Below are positions 1-11,537 of a stretch of 64,000 nt of DNA, in pieces. Made by a program: the position numbers and the translations under genes. The stretch spans positions 228,244,467-228,308,466 of the forward strand of contig OX336388.2 in assembly GCA_946902985.2 (NCBI GenBank). Direction: 5' to 3'. Within the stretch, counting starts at the first letter, position 1. Every line of letters begins with the position of its first letter. The notes below the pieces were generated by a model. The model made no database searches, was not told the origin of the DNA, and saw nothing but the letters and a program-made list of their open reading frames with translations. The stretch comes from Meconema thalassinum. Lineage: Eukaryota; Arthropoda; Insecta; Orthoptera; Tettigoniidae.

Positions 1-1027
1 AAGTGCTTATTACAGAAATTAACAATTATAAATGTAGCAAAGTGTGAGGGCCTGATTACAGAACCCAGATTATAGAAAAGTCCATGAAAAGCTTGCTTGA
101 TTGGAGAAAAGTTGAGCTTAATATATAAAAATGCAGTTTATAAAAAGAGAGAACCATAAAAAATAATTAAGAGTGTAATAACTGGTATGATATAAGCTCT
201 TTATAAAATTGAACTTATCTTTGAAGAGAGTTGAAGAGAGTTGAAGAGAGTTGAAGAGAGTTGAAGAGCCAGCTCCTTAAAAAGTTCCAGCTAGCACACG
301 TTGATTCAAAAGTCTTCACGGTTTTCTTGGAGGGAGGCGTACATGGCCTAGAGTTATGTGCACCATCGATAAAATGTCAACTTTCTTTTCTTGCGCAGGA
401 ATGACATTTATAGTTTCCAAGAGCTGATCCAGAGATGTTTTGAAGGACGATTCCAAGTATCCCCTCTAAGGTGATGTTGAAGAGTACAGCGGCTGGCAAT
501 TATTCTTGCCATTTTGAGCAATACGTCATGGTGCAGATCTTGTGACGTAACTGCTCGCTAGCGTAGAAATCAGCGATGGTGTGATGAGAGGTAGCGGTGA
601 CCAGCGGGTTGAAGTGGTTCAGAAGTGGCGGTTGATCCGAAGTGATGAAGAACGCCAGCAAGCGGCGTCTTAAATAGGGACCATAGAACTCTCTCGAAGG
701 TTGGAGATCGCCCGACCAGACAAAGACCTGCCATTGGTCGAACGAAAGTCAGGGTGACGTCAGTCGACACTACTCAGGAGACAGTGGATCAACCAGTAGA
801 TGTCTGGTATGTCATGAGTGAGGACGCCTGAGATAGCGAGACTGAAACACTCGAGGTGAGAACTATAATATCTATGAATAAGTGATTGATAACAAGATTA
901 TGCATATGGTTTAAGCAATTAACAATTGTAAATAAATAATTACCATTCGGGGATCTCAGTAACAATAAATAAAATTTGACCGACAAATGGGCCAAGCTAA
1001 ACATTGAAAATATCACAAAAGTGATCA
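1..1027 (-). repeat. BEL/Pao 3' LTR, cut by the window edge
   Basis: Bases 1-1027 repeat at 6685-7711 at a constant offset of 6684. The only difference I found is at 778 (g) against 7462 (c). Because the coding region between them reads right to left, this is the 3' LTR. Its start on the element strand is TGATCAC at 1027. Its other end lies about 135 bases outside the window, judged from the complete partner at 6550-7711. A 10-bp direct repeat (ttgaagagag, about four copies) lies at about 224-267. The near identity of the LTRs indicates a recent insertion, since LTRs are identical when integrated. Confidence 0.93.
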
Positions 1028-1101
1028 TGCTCCGAGAACTCCGAATGAAAACAAACAAAAGAATCAGTCAAAGCAAAACATGGATAACAGACGAGGAGAA
1101 A

Positions 1102-2931
1102 CTAAGACTCGAAAGGCAAAACAGAAATAGCAGAGATGGGTCTAGTATAACGACCTTTACTAGTTAAAACATCAACAACTCTGACACGTTTATCACGGCC
1201 AAAGGGGCAGTGAATAACTCTACCTAGGTTCCACACGAGAGGCGGAGATGGGTCTCGAAGAAGAACCATGTCCCCCACTCGTACATCTGGTTGAGGAAGC
1301 CGCCATTTCTCACGCCTATTTAGCAAGCTGAGATATTCTAACTTCCATCGGCGCCAAAAAGAACAGCGCAAAGATTCTACTTTTCTCCAAAAGATAGGCA
1401 AGTTAGGATCACAGCGTCGAACCAGCAAGGGCGGAGTAGCAGCAAGCGAACAGCCAATCAGGAAGTGACTGGGTGTTAAAGGTAAAAGATCCTTAGGATC
1501 GTTTGAAAGAGGGGTCAGAGGTCTGGAATTTACAATACCTTCAATTTGAATCAAAGAGTTGAATTCCTCATAAGAAAGTATGGTAGGACCAAGAGTTTTC
1601 TTAAGCTGTCTTTTAGTAAGTTTGATGCAGGACTCCCATCGGCCCCCATGATGAGGAGCATAAGGCGGGGTGAAATGCCATTTGAAACCTTTAGAATAGG
1701 AAAAGTTGGAAATTTTTTCTTTAGCAGAAGGGGAGCTTAACACTTTTTTCCAGAGATCAGAAGCGCTTACAAAAATTTTTGCATTATCTGAGAAAACTTC
1801 AGATGGAACACCCCTTCTAGCAGCAAATCTAGAAAAGGCGGCCAGAAAGTAGGATACAGAAGCGTTCGTAACCAACTCAAGGTGGATAGCTCCCGTCACC
1901 ATACATACAAATAACGAGATGTAGAGTTTACCTAAGATTTTGCGCTTAGATGAAGAGGGATTGGTCTGATATATGTAAGAACCTGCGTAATCGATCCCAG
2001 TAAGAGCAAAGGGCTTACTAGGTTCCGAACGAAATGGAGGTAAATTACCCATAATCTGCGTGGCGGGCCTTGGTTTAACCTTGAAGCAAGGTATACACTT
2101 TTTGACAACAGAAGAAACCTCATGAACGCCATTGCTGATCCAGTAGAGTTCACGAATTAGACAGAGCAAGGTGCGAGTGCCAGCATGAAGGTGTTTATAA
2201 TGAAACTTTTTTATTATAAGGGTAGTGATAGGATGCTTTGAAGGAAGGATGATGGGATGCTTTTTCCCATCCTCACAACTAGACATAGCTAATCTTCCAC
2301 CCACACGTATTATGCCGTCCTGGTCTAGAAAAGGAGTGAGTGGTGAAAGCCTGCTAGACTTGGGTAAATCTTTACCACTTATAAGAGCTTGCTTTTCAGG
2401 AGCAAATACTTCCTGCTGAACAAGTAACAAAATCTTGCAAGTAGCAAATTCTAACTCTACTCTGGAAAGAAAGGGTCGAGGCTTCAATGGTTGATCAATT
2501 ACTAAATATTTCCATCGGAAGATATAAGACACTACACGAATCAATTTATCAAATGAAGAGTATCTATGAAAAAGGCTAGTAGAAGTAGAAGTAAGATGCG
2601 ACGTGACAGGGTCATTACGGGCATCAGGTATTTCTTCTGCAGATTGATTAGCTAAGCGAGGCCAGCAAGATGATTCCTGACTTAGCCAAGGAGGACCATT
2701 CCAGTACAGGTCTGAAGAAATCAATTTTTTAGGTGTGCAACCACGTGATATTATATCCGCGGGGTTTTCACGGTTAGGAACATGTCTCCATTGTTCAGAA
2801 TGAGAGACTTCATGAATCTTAGAAACGCGATTTGCCACAAAGGTATTCCAATGAGAAGAAGGCTTGGAAATCCAAGCTAATACAATAGAAGAATCGCTCC
2901 AAAAAAATGTGCGGGAAAATTTTACTGACAT
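1102..2931 (-). pseudogene. BEL/Pao pol, C-terminal part: RNase H tail, integrase, C-terminal domain
   Basis: Open frame of 609 codons. It begins in the RNase H region (FFWSDSSIVLAWI near the N-terminus). It continues with the integrase zinc-binding HHCC module (HLHAG near residue 245, CIPC near 280). The integrase core follows with its D-D-E residues in GIDYAG (about 312), VFSDNAK (about 378) and GGRWESC (about 431). It ends with the WRRWKLEYLSLL segment typical of the domain that closes BEL/Pao polyproteins. The integrase catalytic residues look intact. The true coding start lies upstream: the methionine at 2931 is only the first in this frame after a frame break at about 2901-2940. The stop is 75 bp before the LTR. 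Confidence 0.92.
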
Positions 2932-3439
2932 TTAGTTTAGTAGCTAATTCTGTTGCCATTAAAGCAGAGCATAATTCTAATCTCGGCAATGATACTGTTT
3001 TAAGTGGAGCAACCTTAGATTTAGCGCACACTAAATTAGAAAATCCAGGGAAAGTATCTGAGGAACGTCCTACTATGTATGCACAACAGCCATAAGCTCG
3101 TTCTGAACTATCAGAAAATACATGCAGGTCATACTGCTGGTATAAGGGATTAGAACTTAAAGGGCGGGGTATAGAAACCTTGGAGAGATCCAGCAAACTG
3201 CTGCGATACTCTAACCATTCTTCTACAAGAGGAAGGGGGAGATTTTCATCCCAGTCTGATTTTAATGACCAAAGCTTTTGCAAGAACATTTTTGCAACAA
3301 TAACTATAGGAGCAATATATTGCAAAGGATCAAAGATCTTTGCGATTTCTGACAGAACTTGTCTCTTAGTTACAGGGGGAGATTCTGACAGATGTACCTG
3401 ATAAGAGAAGGTATCAGAGGAAGGACACCAAAAAAACAC
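2819..3439 (-). pseudogene. BEL/Pao pol, middle part (Pao-type connection and RNase H)
   Basis: Short frame of 206 codons in a third register between the gag-RT frame and the integrase frame. The sequence DTFSYQV followed by KRQVLSEIAKIFDPLQYIAP is typical of the Pao-type segment following the reverse transcriptase. HVFSDSSERAYGCCAY is an RNase H-like motif, and PRLELCSA is a well-conserved BEL motif. The segment enters from the frame ending at 3414 across a run of seven A on the plus strand (3430-3436). It leaves near another run of seven A (2901-2907). It is the middle of one broken polyprotein, not a separate gene. Confidence 0.88.
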
Positions 3440-6266
3440 CCAATGCTTTTACGGCTGCTTCATCAGTAGGAATGGCAACAAATTCATCAACTGGGACCTC
3501 TGATGAAAATTTTGATATAAATTCAGTGGAATTTGAAGTCCATTTATGGAGCGGAAAACCACCTCCTAGGAGTAGGGATTTCAAATCTTCGCACACAAGG
3601 AGCGCTTCAGAAATATTAGGGAAAGAGCACAAGAAATCGTCGACATAAAATGCCGTTTTTAATGACTCAGAGGCCAAAGGATGATACAGATGACCATCTT
3701 GCTCGGCTAACATGTGGAGAGACCGAATCGCAAGAAAGGCTGAAGGCTTCAGGCCATATGTCACAGTCTTCAATCTAAATATCTTTATGGGTTTGGAACT
3801 CTCATCGCGCCACAATATTCTTTGCAGATCTTGCTGCTCAGAATTTACGAGAATTTGCCGATACATCTGCTTAATATCTGAGATTACAGCAATAGGAAAC
3901 CTTCGAAAATTAAGCAAAACAGAGGTGAGATCTGTTTGAATCGCGGGACCACATTGCAAGGTATCATTTAAAGAGATTCCATTGGAATCTGGTGATGAGC
4001 CATTGAAAACTACTCTTATATTGTCCTGTGTTAAGGAATTTTTCCATACCGGGTGATGATTTAAATAAACTATTTCATTTAAAGGATGGTCAATTTCTTC
4101 TGATTTAGAAATTACCTCCATGTGATTGGATGATTCGTATTCCTCCATAAAGGAAGCATACTGAGTTTTGACAGAAGCATCTTGTTTGAACCGATTTTCA
4201 ATAGCAAATAGTGCCCTAAGTGCTCTGGAATGCGAGCCCGTAATGGCGGGAGGATTGGGAATACGTGGAAGAGTTACTATAAATCTGCCTTCAGTATTAC
4301 GGACAGTGGTTTCCTTATATAACTTTTCACACATTTCGTTAGAAGAAGAAGAAGAAGAAGAAGAAGTAGCCTGAACATTCTCAAGATCCCAGAACTTGGT
4401 TAGCTCTTGGCTCAAATCGGTATCAACAAAATAACAATTCGATACAGTTTGAATAGGATTACGGTATATTTGGCCAGTAGCAATCCAACCAAAATCAGTT
4501 TCGCGGAAGAAAGCATTAGGAGCAATTTTTACTTTATTGGAATGAAGACATTGCCAAAATACGCTTGAGCTGAAAAGAAGCTCTACGGGTGAAGCTCTGT
4601 TGAAATGAGGGTCAGCTAGCTGGACAAAATTCGGGATATTCCAACTTTGAATAGGATAAGAAGTGCCAGGAATATTGTTGCCTATAGACTTGATAATCAA
4701 ACAATCTAATTGCAACTGCGTACCAAGATTATTAGAGTCCTTAAGATCCACTTTAGCAAAGCTTAAGGATTGTGATTTAGAGCAGTTTATTCCTGTAACC
4801 TCTATTGAGGTAGGATGTTTTGGAAGGCCTAACTTTTGTACCAACGATTCATTAATAAAATTGTTGGTAGCGGCATTATCCAATAATCCCCTAACAGATA
4901 CCCATTTTCCGTGAGAATTTTTCAATAGAACCTGCACGGTAGATAATAAAACCTGGACTTTGCCAAGCGAGGTAGAACTTTGAGCATACGACTGCGCACT
5001 ATTTTGAGAAGTCTCCGAGTTAGACTTGGTATTGGAACTGCTTGGTCCTGATAACCGTGGTCTTTCATGCCTGTGCAAAAGTGAATGGTGTCTTGCCCTA
5101 CAATGAAAGCATAAACGTTGTGAACGGCAATTGTTTAACATATGCGTTCCTGACAAACAGTTGAAACAATGTTTTTTGTTCGTAATGAACTTTCGTCTTT
5201 CATCTACTGATAAAGATTTAAATTCATCACAATTGTATAAATTATGCGATTGCTGACACAGACCGCACGTTTGCATTTGGTTAGGTGACCGAGCATCAAC
5301 AGGAAGAGCCTGTGATCTTAAAATTCTTTGATTAGAACTGCTAACCTTATGTTTTGAGAAGGCTTTTGAATCTGAACTACTAGTTTTTTGATTAGCTATG
5401 GCGGAAAAGACTTGGCTTCTGGCCTTCAAAAAGTTAATAATCGCCTGATAAGTGCATTGCAAATTCTGGGAAAGTTCTGTTTCCCAGGCTTTTAATGTAT
5501 TTGCATCCAATCTTGCAGAAATGAGGTGAACTAGAAATAAATCCCAGTGATTTACAGGTTGGTTTAAATTGGACAATGCTCTGACGTGTAACTCTGCGGT
5601 GTCAATCAACTTACGAAGTGATAAACTGTTATCTGCTTGCACGTTAGGTAACTCGAATAAGCTTTGTATATGGCGTTGAATAGATAAACGAATGTTCCCA
5701 TATCTATCCTTAAGAAGATTCAGAGCAACTTCATAATTATCACTGGTCAAAGAAAGTGCTTGAATCAGGTTAAGTGCGTTGCCTTGAACTGCCAGACGCA
5801 AGTAGTGAAATTTTTGTATTACTGGTATAGAAGTATTCTCATGTACTAAAGAATTGAATAATTCAAAAAATGGTTCCCATTCTATGTCTTTACCAGTAAA
5901 TTTGGGTATATCTAATTTGGGTAATATAATGCGTGAAGAAGATGTAGAAGATGCTGCAGAAGTTTGATCTTCTTGTTTTTCTTTTAAAGTTAAAGCCCTA
6001 ATAAGCTGTTTAGCTTCAGCAAATCCCTGATAGTATAATTTTTCAACTTCCAACCTATCACTTTGCTGGTCCGGATGCTGAGTTTCTATACTGCATTGTA
6101 TCTCATCATATTTCTCAAAGGCTTGTTCATAATTCTTAAGCCTCTGCGAAATTATGTCAAGATTATGCTCTTGGGGTTCGAGTTCAGTTAAGAAAGTACG
6201 AAACCGTGTGAGCTTGCCCTTACAAGAGGCTCTGGAGTTGCTAAGTTTTTCATCAAGGTTAGGCAT
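3414..6266 (-). pseudogene. BEL/Pao gag-protease-reverse transcriptase frame
   Basis: Frame of 950 codons. The N-terminal third is BEL-type Gag (residues about 1-330). Zinc-knuckle-like cysteine/histidine clusters follow at about 330-395 (CGLCQQSHNLYNC, CFNCLSGTHMLNNC, CFHCRARHH). A retroviral-type aspartic protease has GLLDNAATNNF near residue 460. A serine run encoded by a TCT microsatellite (plus strand about 4343-4370) precedes the reverse transcriptase, whose catalytic YVDD is near residue 874. The frame stops at 3414 just after the RT, following a seven-base homopolymer (3430-3436), so RNase H and integrase lie in other frames. I see no env-like gene. The methionine at 6266 is taken as the start because it gives the full Gag and lies about 260 bases after the primer binding site. 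Confidence 0.93.
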
Positions 6267-6525
6267 ATTACAAGTTGTCTGTTACTCACGTCAATATTGT
6301 GACTTCGAGTACTGGAAGTCAGAGGATGACAGCTTGCTATGTAGTAAGGTTTAGTCTGATGCGGAAGAAACCGGCTTAGCTTACGTTTCTCTCCTCTGCC
6401 GCACATGCGCCTTAAGCTGAAACGTACAATGTGAATTAGTGTTGAAACACAATGAACAAAAATTGTCAATGCAAAATTCACAATATTAAACTTATATAGG
6501 GATCCAGGGTGCAACAGATATGTTT

Positions 6526-6543
6526 CCCGGGGGTGAGGCACCA
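6526..6543 (-). other. Probable primer binding site of the BEL/Pao element
   Basis: On the minus strand TGGTGCCTCACCCCCGGG begins 6 nt after the CA that ends the 5' LTR at 6550. A TGG start is expected for a site pairing with a tRNA 3' CCA end, and TGGTGCC-type sites at this position are usual in BEL/Pao elements. I cannot assign the tRNA from the sequence alone. Confidence 0.7.
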
Positions 6544-6549
6544 AAACAA

Positions 6550-7711
6550 TGCAAGAAAATTAGACTGAAACGGTGCGGGGGTATTGAGCATGAAATACGT
6601 GACTAGAAAACCAATATAGGGAGCAATGCATTAACAATTTTTATTCCTAATAATAAATTTATAATGAACAAACAAATTGCACTTAAGTGCTTATTACAGA
6701 AATTAACAATTATAAATGTAGCAAAGTGTGAGGGCCTGATTACAGAACCCAGATTATAGAAAAGTCCATGAAAAGCTTGCTTGATTGGAGAAAAGTTGAG
6801 CTTAATATATAAAAATGCAGTTTATAAAAAGAGAGAACCATAAAAAATAATTAAGAGTGTAATAACTGGTATGATATAAGCTCTTTATAAAATTGAACTT
6901 ATCTTTGAAGAGAGTTGAAGAGAGTTGAAGAGAGTTGAAGAGAGTTGAAGAGCCAGCTCCTTAAAAAGTTCCAGCTAGCACACGTTGATTCAAAAGTCTT
7001 CACGGTTTTCTTGGAGGGAGGCGTACATGGCCTAGAGTTATGTGCACCATCGATAAAATGTCAACTTTCTTTTCTTGCGCAGGAATGACATTTATAGTTT
7101 CCAAGAGCTGATCCAGAGATGTTTTGAAGGACGATTCCAAGTATCCCCTCTAAGGTGATGTTGAAGAGTACAGCGGCTGGCAATTATTCTTGCCATTTTG
7201 AGCAATACGTCATGGTGCAGATCTTGTGACGTAACTGCTCGCTAGCGTAGAAATCAGCGATGGTGTGATGAGAGGTAGCGGTGACCAGCGGGTTGAAGTG
7301 GTTCAGAAGTGGCGGTTGATCCGAAGTGATGAAGAACGCCAGCAAGCGGCGTCTTAAATAGGGACCATAGAACTCTCTCGAAGGTTGGAGATCGCCCGAC
7401 CAGACAAAGACCTGCCATTGGTCGAACGAAAGTCAGGGTGACGTCAGTCGACACTACTCAGCAGACAGTGGATCAACCAGTAGATGTCTGGTATGTCATG
7501 AGTGAGGACGCCTGAGATAGCGAGACTGAAACACTCGAGGTGAGAACTATAATATCTATGAATAAGTGATTGATAACAAGATTATGCATATGGTTTAAGC
7601 AATTAACAATTGTAAATAAATAATTACCATTCGGGGATCTCAGTAACAATAAATAAAATTTGACCGACAAATGGGCCAAGCTAAACATTGAAAATATCAC
7701 AAAAGTGATCA
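6550..7711 (-). repeat. BEL/Pao 5' LTR (complete)
   Basis: On the element strand the LTR runs TGATCAC (from 7711) to TTCTTGCA (to 6550), giving the usual TG...CA ends and a length of 1162 bp. The right boundary is set by loss of identity with the left copy after 7711. The left boundary is inferred from the CA end and the adjacent primer binding site. It carries the same 10-bp tandem repeat (about 6908-6951). The LTR should contain the promoter for the minus-strand element. The target duplication cannot be checked because the other LTR leaves the window. Confidence 0.9.
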
Positions 7712-7764
7712 CCTTCCAACTCCTCGTCCTTACATTCCAACTTTCCTCCCCAGACAACACTCCA

Positions 7765-7880
7765 CACGCGATGGTACATATAGTTCACCCCATGGGTGTC
7801 CGCTTAGAAGTAGCTACAAACACTGGCGAGCCGAACAGGCCTCGGAGACTCCCGGAACTAAAAGCCATACGCTAAAAAAA
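7765..7880 (-). repeat. Interspersed repeat fragment shared with 13835-13950
   Basis: On the minus strand this stretch reads tatggcttttagttccggga, with cggacacccatgggg further on. It matches 13835-13950 on the plus strand at roughly four bases in five by eye. The class of repeat is unknown to me. It abuts the BEL LTR on one side and a SINE-1 tail on the other. Confidence 0.6.
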
Positions 7881-7884
7881 ATAC

Positions 7885-7965
7885 AGACAGATTCTACACA
7901 CACCCAAAGTACACGGGGCTACATGACCGCGTTGTCGCAGCCCCTAAACTGAGGAACCAACCACT
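7885..7965 (+). repeat. SINE-1 tail fragment
   Basis: This is the terminal part of SINE-1: cagacagattctacac, then ccaaagtacacgggg, then a gaaccaacc end. The same segment is found at 15632-15758, and inverted at 14689, 20221 and 52331. The tRNA-like head is absent. Confidence 0.75.
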
Positions 7966-8215
7966 ATAAGTGATTTTACGTTTTCATTTCTTCTAACAAT
8001 CTCCATTTAGTGAAAATTGAAATTACTAGCTTCGGAGCGAGTCTTTCACCCCAGCTTCGACCAGTCGAGTCGTGTCGAGTTAAGACTGCAGAGGAGAGTA
8101 TATGTGTTTTAGTTTCGCTGTTCACCTCGGCTTTGGTGAACTGCGTCTGGGACCTGCCGTCCGTGCGCCTTTTAAGCTTACGCTGGGTAAACCGTTAAAG
8201 ATACTGGATTGCTAG
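7966..8215. other. Unassigned sequence
   Basis: About 250 bases with short open frames only and no motif I recognise. It ends in gctag immediately before the Helitron start. Confidence 0.4.
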
Positions 8216-9564
8216 TCTATACTAATATAACAAAGCTGAAGAGTTTGTGTGTGTGTTTAAACGCGCTAATCTCTGGAACTACCAGTCGGATTCGAAACAT
8301 TCTTTTTGTATGATAGCCAGATTCAAGAGGAATAGTTTAGGATATATAGCATTAGGCTACATCTTTCAGGTAACCTTAAATATTGATTTTTGATGTGTAA
8401 CATCTTTCTACTCGGTATCTGGATATTTCTGTGGGAGTGATTTTAGAATAGGGACGGAATTGTATGGGACGGAAACAATAAGCGCGCTTGGTGGCGGAGA
8501 TCGGTACAACGACGTACTGTAGGTCGTGTGGCTATGGTGAATGTATATCGCATACAGTTTAGTTCAAGGTTTGGAGACCCCATTTAAGATATTCCCACAA
8601 TAAATCATCTTCAAGTTGTCGTTCTTTGGTGTGAAAATATTCATTATATCAAATTTGCTGAAAACAATTACGATTTATTAAATCTTCATACTTTTGCTGT
8701 ATTCGTATTTAATGTAAGCACTCGATGTACTATCGGCCATGTGGCTATGTGGAATCTATATCGCATCAACAAACACTCCAAACAACGTAGGAATTCAGTA
8801 TATTAACGCCGACTACTAACAATAATTGAAACTTCGTTGGTCTAAACATATCACTGGGAGAAACACATTTAATATACCTCCCGCACACCTAATTTATAAT
8901 TGCGCCTATACTTGGCAGTGCGCTTATCGGCAAAACGAGGCCATTTTCAATAACATCGCTGGCATGGGTTCACTAATTGGCCGGTATAGAGCGCAGCTCG
9001 CATTAAGTAGGCAGTGGATTGTTTCCGCCACGGCAAATAACAATTATGATTCATTACGGTCAGGATTTGGGACTGGAGTTATACAAGTAGTTATTTCAAT
9101 GACCAACAGAGTTCACTGTCAACAAGGGATTTGCGCTCCCGGGACACACATAGCTGATTAACATGTCACATGTTACACATCATATGCGACTACTGTAAGG
9201 CTCGTATAATTATTTGTTCTGTAAATCGGAAGAACAAGTGCTGCTGAACAGCTTCAATAATACCTAAGTCTATTGTTGCCTGGCAATGCGGGCTGCATCA
9301 CGTCACCCCTACCAGTGTTCTGGTACAGAATTGCGAGCTGCTTATAAATTGCAGTCACGGGGAGTGCAAAAAGATTTCTTAGGCCCCTTACAACAGTTAT
9401 CTGTACAACGGCGATGGTGTTGGTGCAGTAAACTGAGGTTATCAGCTGCAATAAGCGTTGGTGCTTTCCGATCCTTATCCTTGAGCGCTCCAGTTCTGTA
9501 GTAGTATTCATTATCATCCATAAAACAAATAATTCCACCGGGCGAAGCCGGGCACTACTGCTAG
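8216..9564 (+). mobile_element. Nonautonomous Helitron
   Basis: The 5' end is TCTATACTAATAT followed by a GTGT run and cgcgctaatctctggaacta, the hallmark start of a widespread insect Helitron group. The 3' end has the hairpin ccgggcgaagccggg (about 9538-9552) followed about 8 nt later by CTAG and then T, as expected for rolling-circle elements. The length is 1349 bp. No Rep/helicase coding sequence is visible. The short open frames inside (8826-9161 plus, 9254-9589 minus) have no recognisable domain and I treat them as chance. Confidence 0.9.
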
Positions 9565-9574
9565 TATTAGATAA

Positions 9575-10015
9575 AAGGATGTCTTTCATTCCTCACCCTG
9601 TCTCTTCTTGTTACTCCGATCCTACTTCGTAGGAACTTCATTTCACTTGCCTGTATTCTGCTTATGTCCCTTTTCTTCATTATCCACGTTTCTGAAGCAT
9701 AGGTCAGTATTGGGATATAGTAGCTTCTGTATAACACTTCCTTGCTTTTTAGTGGGACATAGTTATTCCACACTAAGCTCCTAATGCTTCTCAGAAATGC
9801 TTCTGCCTGTCTGCTACGTTCCGTAATCTCTTTGTCATTTCTCCCATTTTCCTCCACTATACTTCCCAAGTACTTGAGGCTTTCCACCTTCTTCAGCTGT
9901 CCACCGACAAGTGTTATCCCACTCATTGGTCTGTCCCTTTTCCTGGTCGTTAACAGGATCTCACATTTACTGATTCTATCTGTTAGGTAGGCAGCCCGCG
10001 GACTGATTGGATCCT
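9575..10015 (-). pseudogene. LINE reverse transcriptase C-terminal fragment
   Basis: The minus-strand translation has LKYLGSIVEENGR, YYIPILTYASETW and KFLRSRIGVTRRDRVRN. This is the pattern after the catalytic domain in many non-LTR retrotransposon reverse transcriptases. Only about 140 codons remain, without the catalytic YxDD part, so it is a dead remnant. It starts right at the Helitron's 3' boundary, suggesting the Helitron inserted beside or into it. Confidence 0.8.
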
Positions 10016-10350
10016 CAAAAAGTACCGCCGTTAGGTTATGTGAGTAGATACCCACAAAAACCCAAGGCAGCGCTATATTGACGCGTACTAGGCAAGAAGA
10101 GGAGTTTGGTAGTTTGCCATTGCTTTCCTCACTGAGTCAGAACAGCAGTACTAACCCTATGAGTAGAACCTTTCACAGCATGCACAGGCACTGACTGTGC
10201 CCTGAATGTCATTACTAAGCGCTACCCATACCTCAGTAGCTTCCATATAATCACAGCCATGAGTGAGACTGAGACATCGGTGAAAAGCCACCTTTTACTC
10301 TAGCCAGTGCCAACAGAAAAATGCAAATGTACTGCATTCATCAAGAGATG
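10016..10350. repeat. Unclassified segment, possibly a retroelement flank
   Basis: Non-coding sequence of normal complexity following the LINE fragment, with ggtagtttgccattgctttc near 10110. It could be the body of another interspersed repeat, but I see no second copy in the window. Confidence 0.3.
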
Positions 10351-10746
10351 GCAAACAGGCCAATTTACTGATTAACAACTGCAAAATAAAATAAGAGACA
10401 CTAGTGACATAATCAAGAAAATAGTCTTGCGAGTAAATGTAAGTACAGAAGAAGCAGCTGGGAATGGAGAATAAATCACACAGAGATGAACATGTGTAAA
10501 GTGTAAAGAAAGGGCGGGTCAGTAAATCTCCGAGTTAATAACAATGTGCTCACCGCCTTCTTTGTTTGTGTTTTATTACAAACTTGGCCTCCTGAACAAC
10601 TCACTGTGCTAACGATGCACGACGTCCAAGACTCCAGGACGTATGGATGTTTATAACCTGTCATATTATTTACTTGGCATTCCTTTCAATAACAGCGTTG
10701 AATTAATCATAAGTAGATCGTTTAGCAATACTATTAGAAATATTTT
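10351..10746. other. No feature seen
   Basis: About 400 bases with no long open frame, no repeat partner that I noticed and no hairpin of note. Confidence 0.4.
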
Positions 10747-11373
10747 CAGTAGAACGTCGTTTATCCGGACTAATTGGGACCGAAAGTATTCCGGATAACG
10801 ATTTTTCCGGATAATCGAACATGTGTTTATTTCATAGTACAACCATACTACAATAGCGCAGTTTCTAATGCAGTAAACGCTTCTCCATGACTTGCTCCTT
10901 CTTCATCTTTCCCATCTATCTTTCATCCTTTTCGTCTTCCCCTCTTACTTCTTGCACCAGAGAAGTAATTTCATCATCATCATCTAATATTTGAAAACCT
11001 GAGTCACTGCCACTTTCCAACCAAGCTCGTGCGCCTTCTCTATCACAGTCGGAAAATCCAGCAACTCATTTGTCACTGCATCCAAATCTTCATCAACAGT
11101 GTCTGTGGTCTTAAGGGTCTCTTGTTCTCATACCAATTTATTCAATGCATTTCGAAGATTCTGTGGTGTTAGTGTTCCATCCATCAGCTATCAAGTAAAA
11201 GTAGTCCTTAAGAGAAAGCTTTTTTGAAAATATATCACCCTCTCCTCATCTCCTGCCAACAGTAAACGACGTTAGACTTCCCTCTTGTACATCCGCCTAA
11301 GCTTTTTTTTTTTTGCCCGTCCGGATAATTGACGTTTCGGTTGTTTGACTTCCGGATAAACGACGTTCTACTG
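10747..11373. mobile_element. pogo/Tigger-like nonautonomous element 1
   Basis: The left end CAGTAGAACGTCGTTTATCC (10747) is matched by the reverse complement of the right end at about 11350-11373 (ggataaacgacgttctactg). The TccGGAtaa-rich inverted repeats resemble the CAGTnnAACCTCGATTATCC type of pogo/Tigger ends. The right side is followed by TA, but the left side is preceded by TT, so the TA duplication is imperfect. The 627-bp interior has a minus-strand stretch with several stops whose reading (TPQNLRNALNKLV, later DEDLDAVTNELLDF) may be the eroded C-terminus of a transposase. No catalytic domain remains. Confidence 0.75.
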
Positions 11374-11537
11374 TAGTCTTTTCTTTATTATTTAAGGGAT
11401 ATCGTGACTGAATTTACATAACTAAATCACTGGAATTATCTTCTTTTCACACGTCATTATTTGACCAATATAGGCCTACAGTACAATGCTCTGTAGATAG
11501 CCTACTGTATGCATTATTTATTTATTTATTTATTTAT
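11374..11537. other. AT-rich spacer ending in a TTTA microsatellite
   Basis: The last part (about 11515-11537) is a run of TTTA units into which AE copy 1 appears to be inserted. Nothing else is recognised. Confidence 0.5.

Noticed and set aside
570..770. 66-codon frame present identically at 570-770 and 7254-7454
   Set aside because: It duplicates only because it lies in both LTRs. Conservation reflects recent LTR identity, not coding constraint.
8826..9589. Two 111-codon frames inside the Helitron
   Set aside because: No Rep, helicase or other domain, and they overlap the non-coding body and the 3' hairpin.
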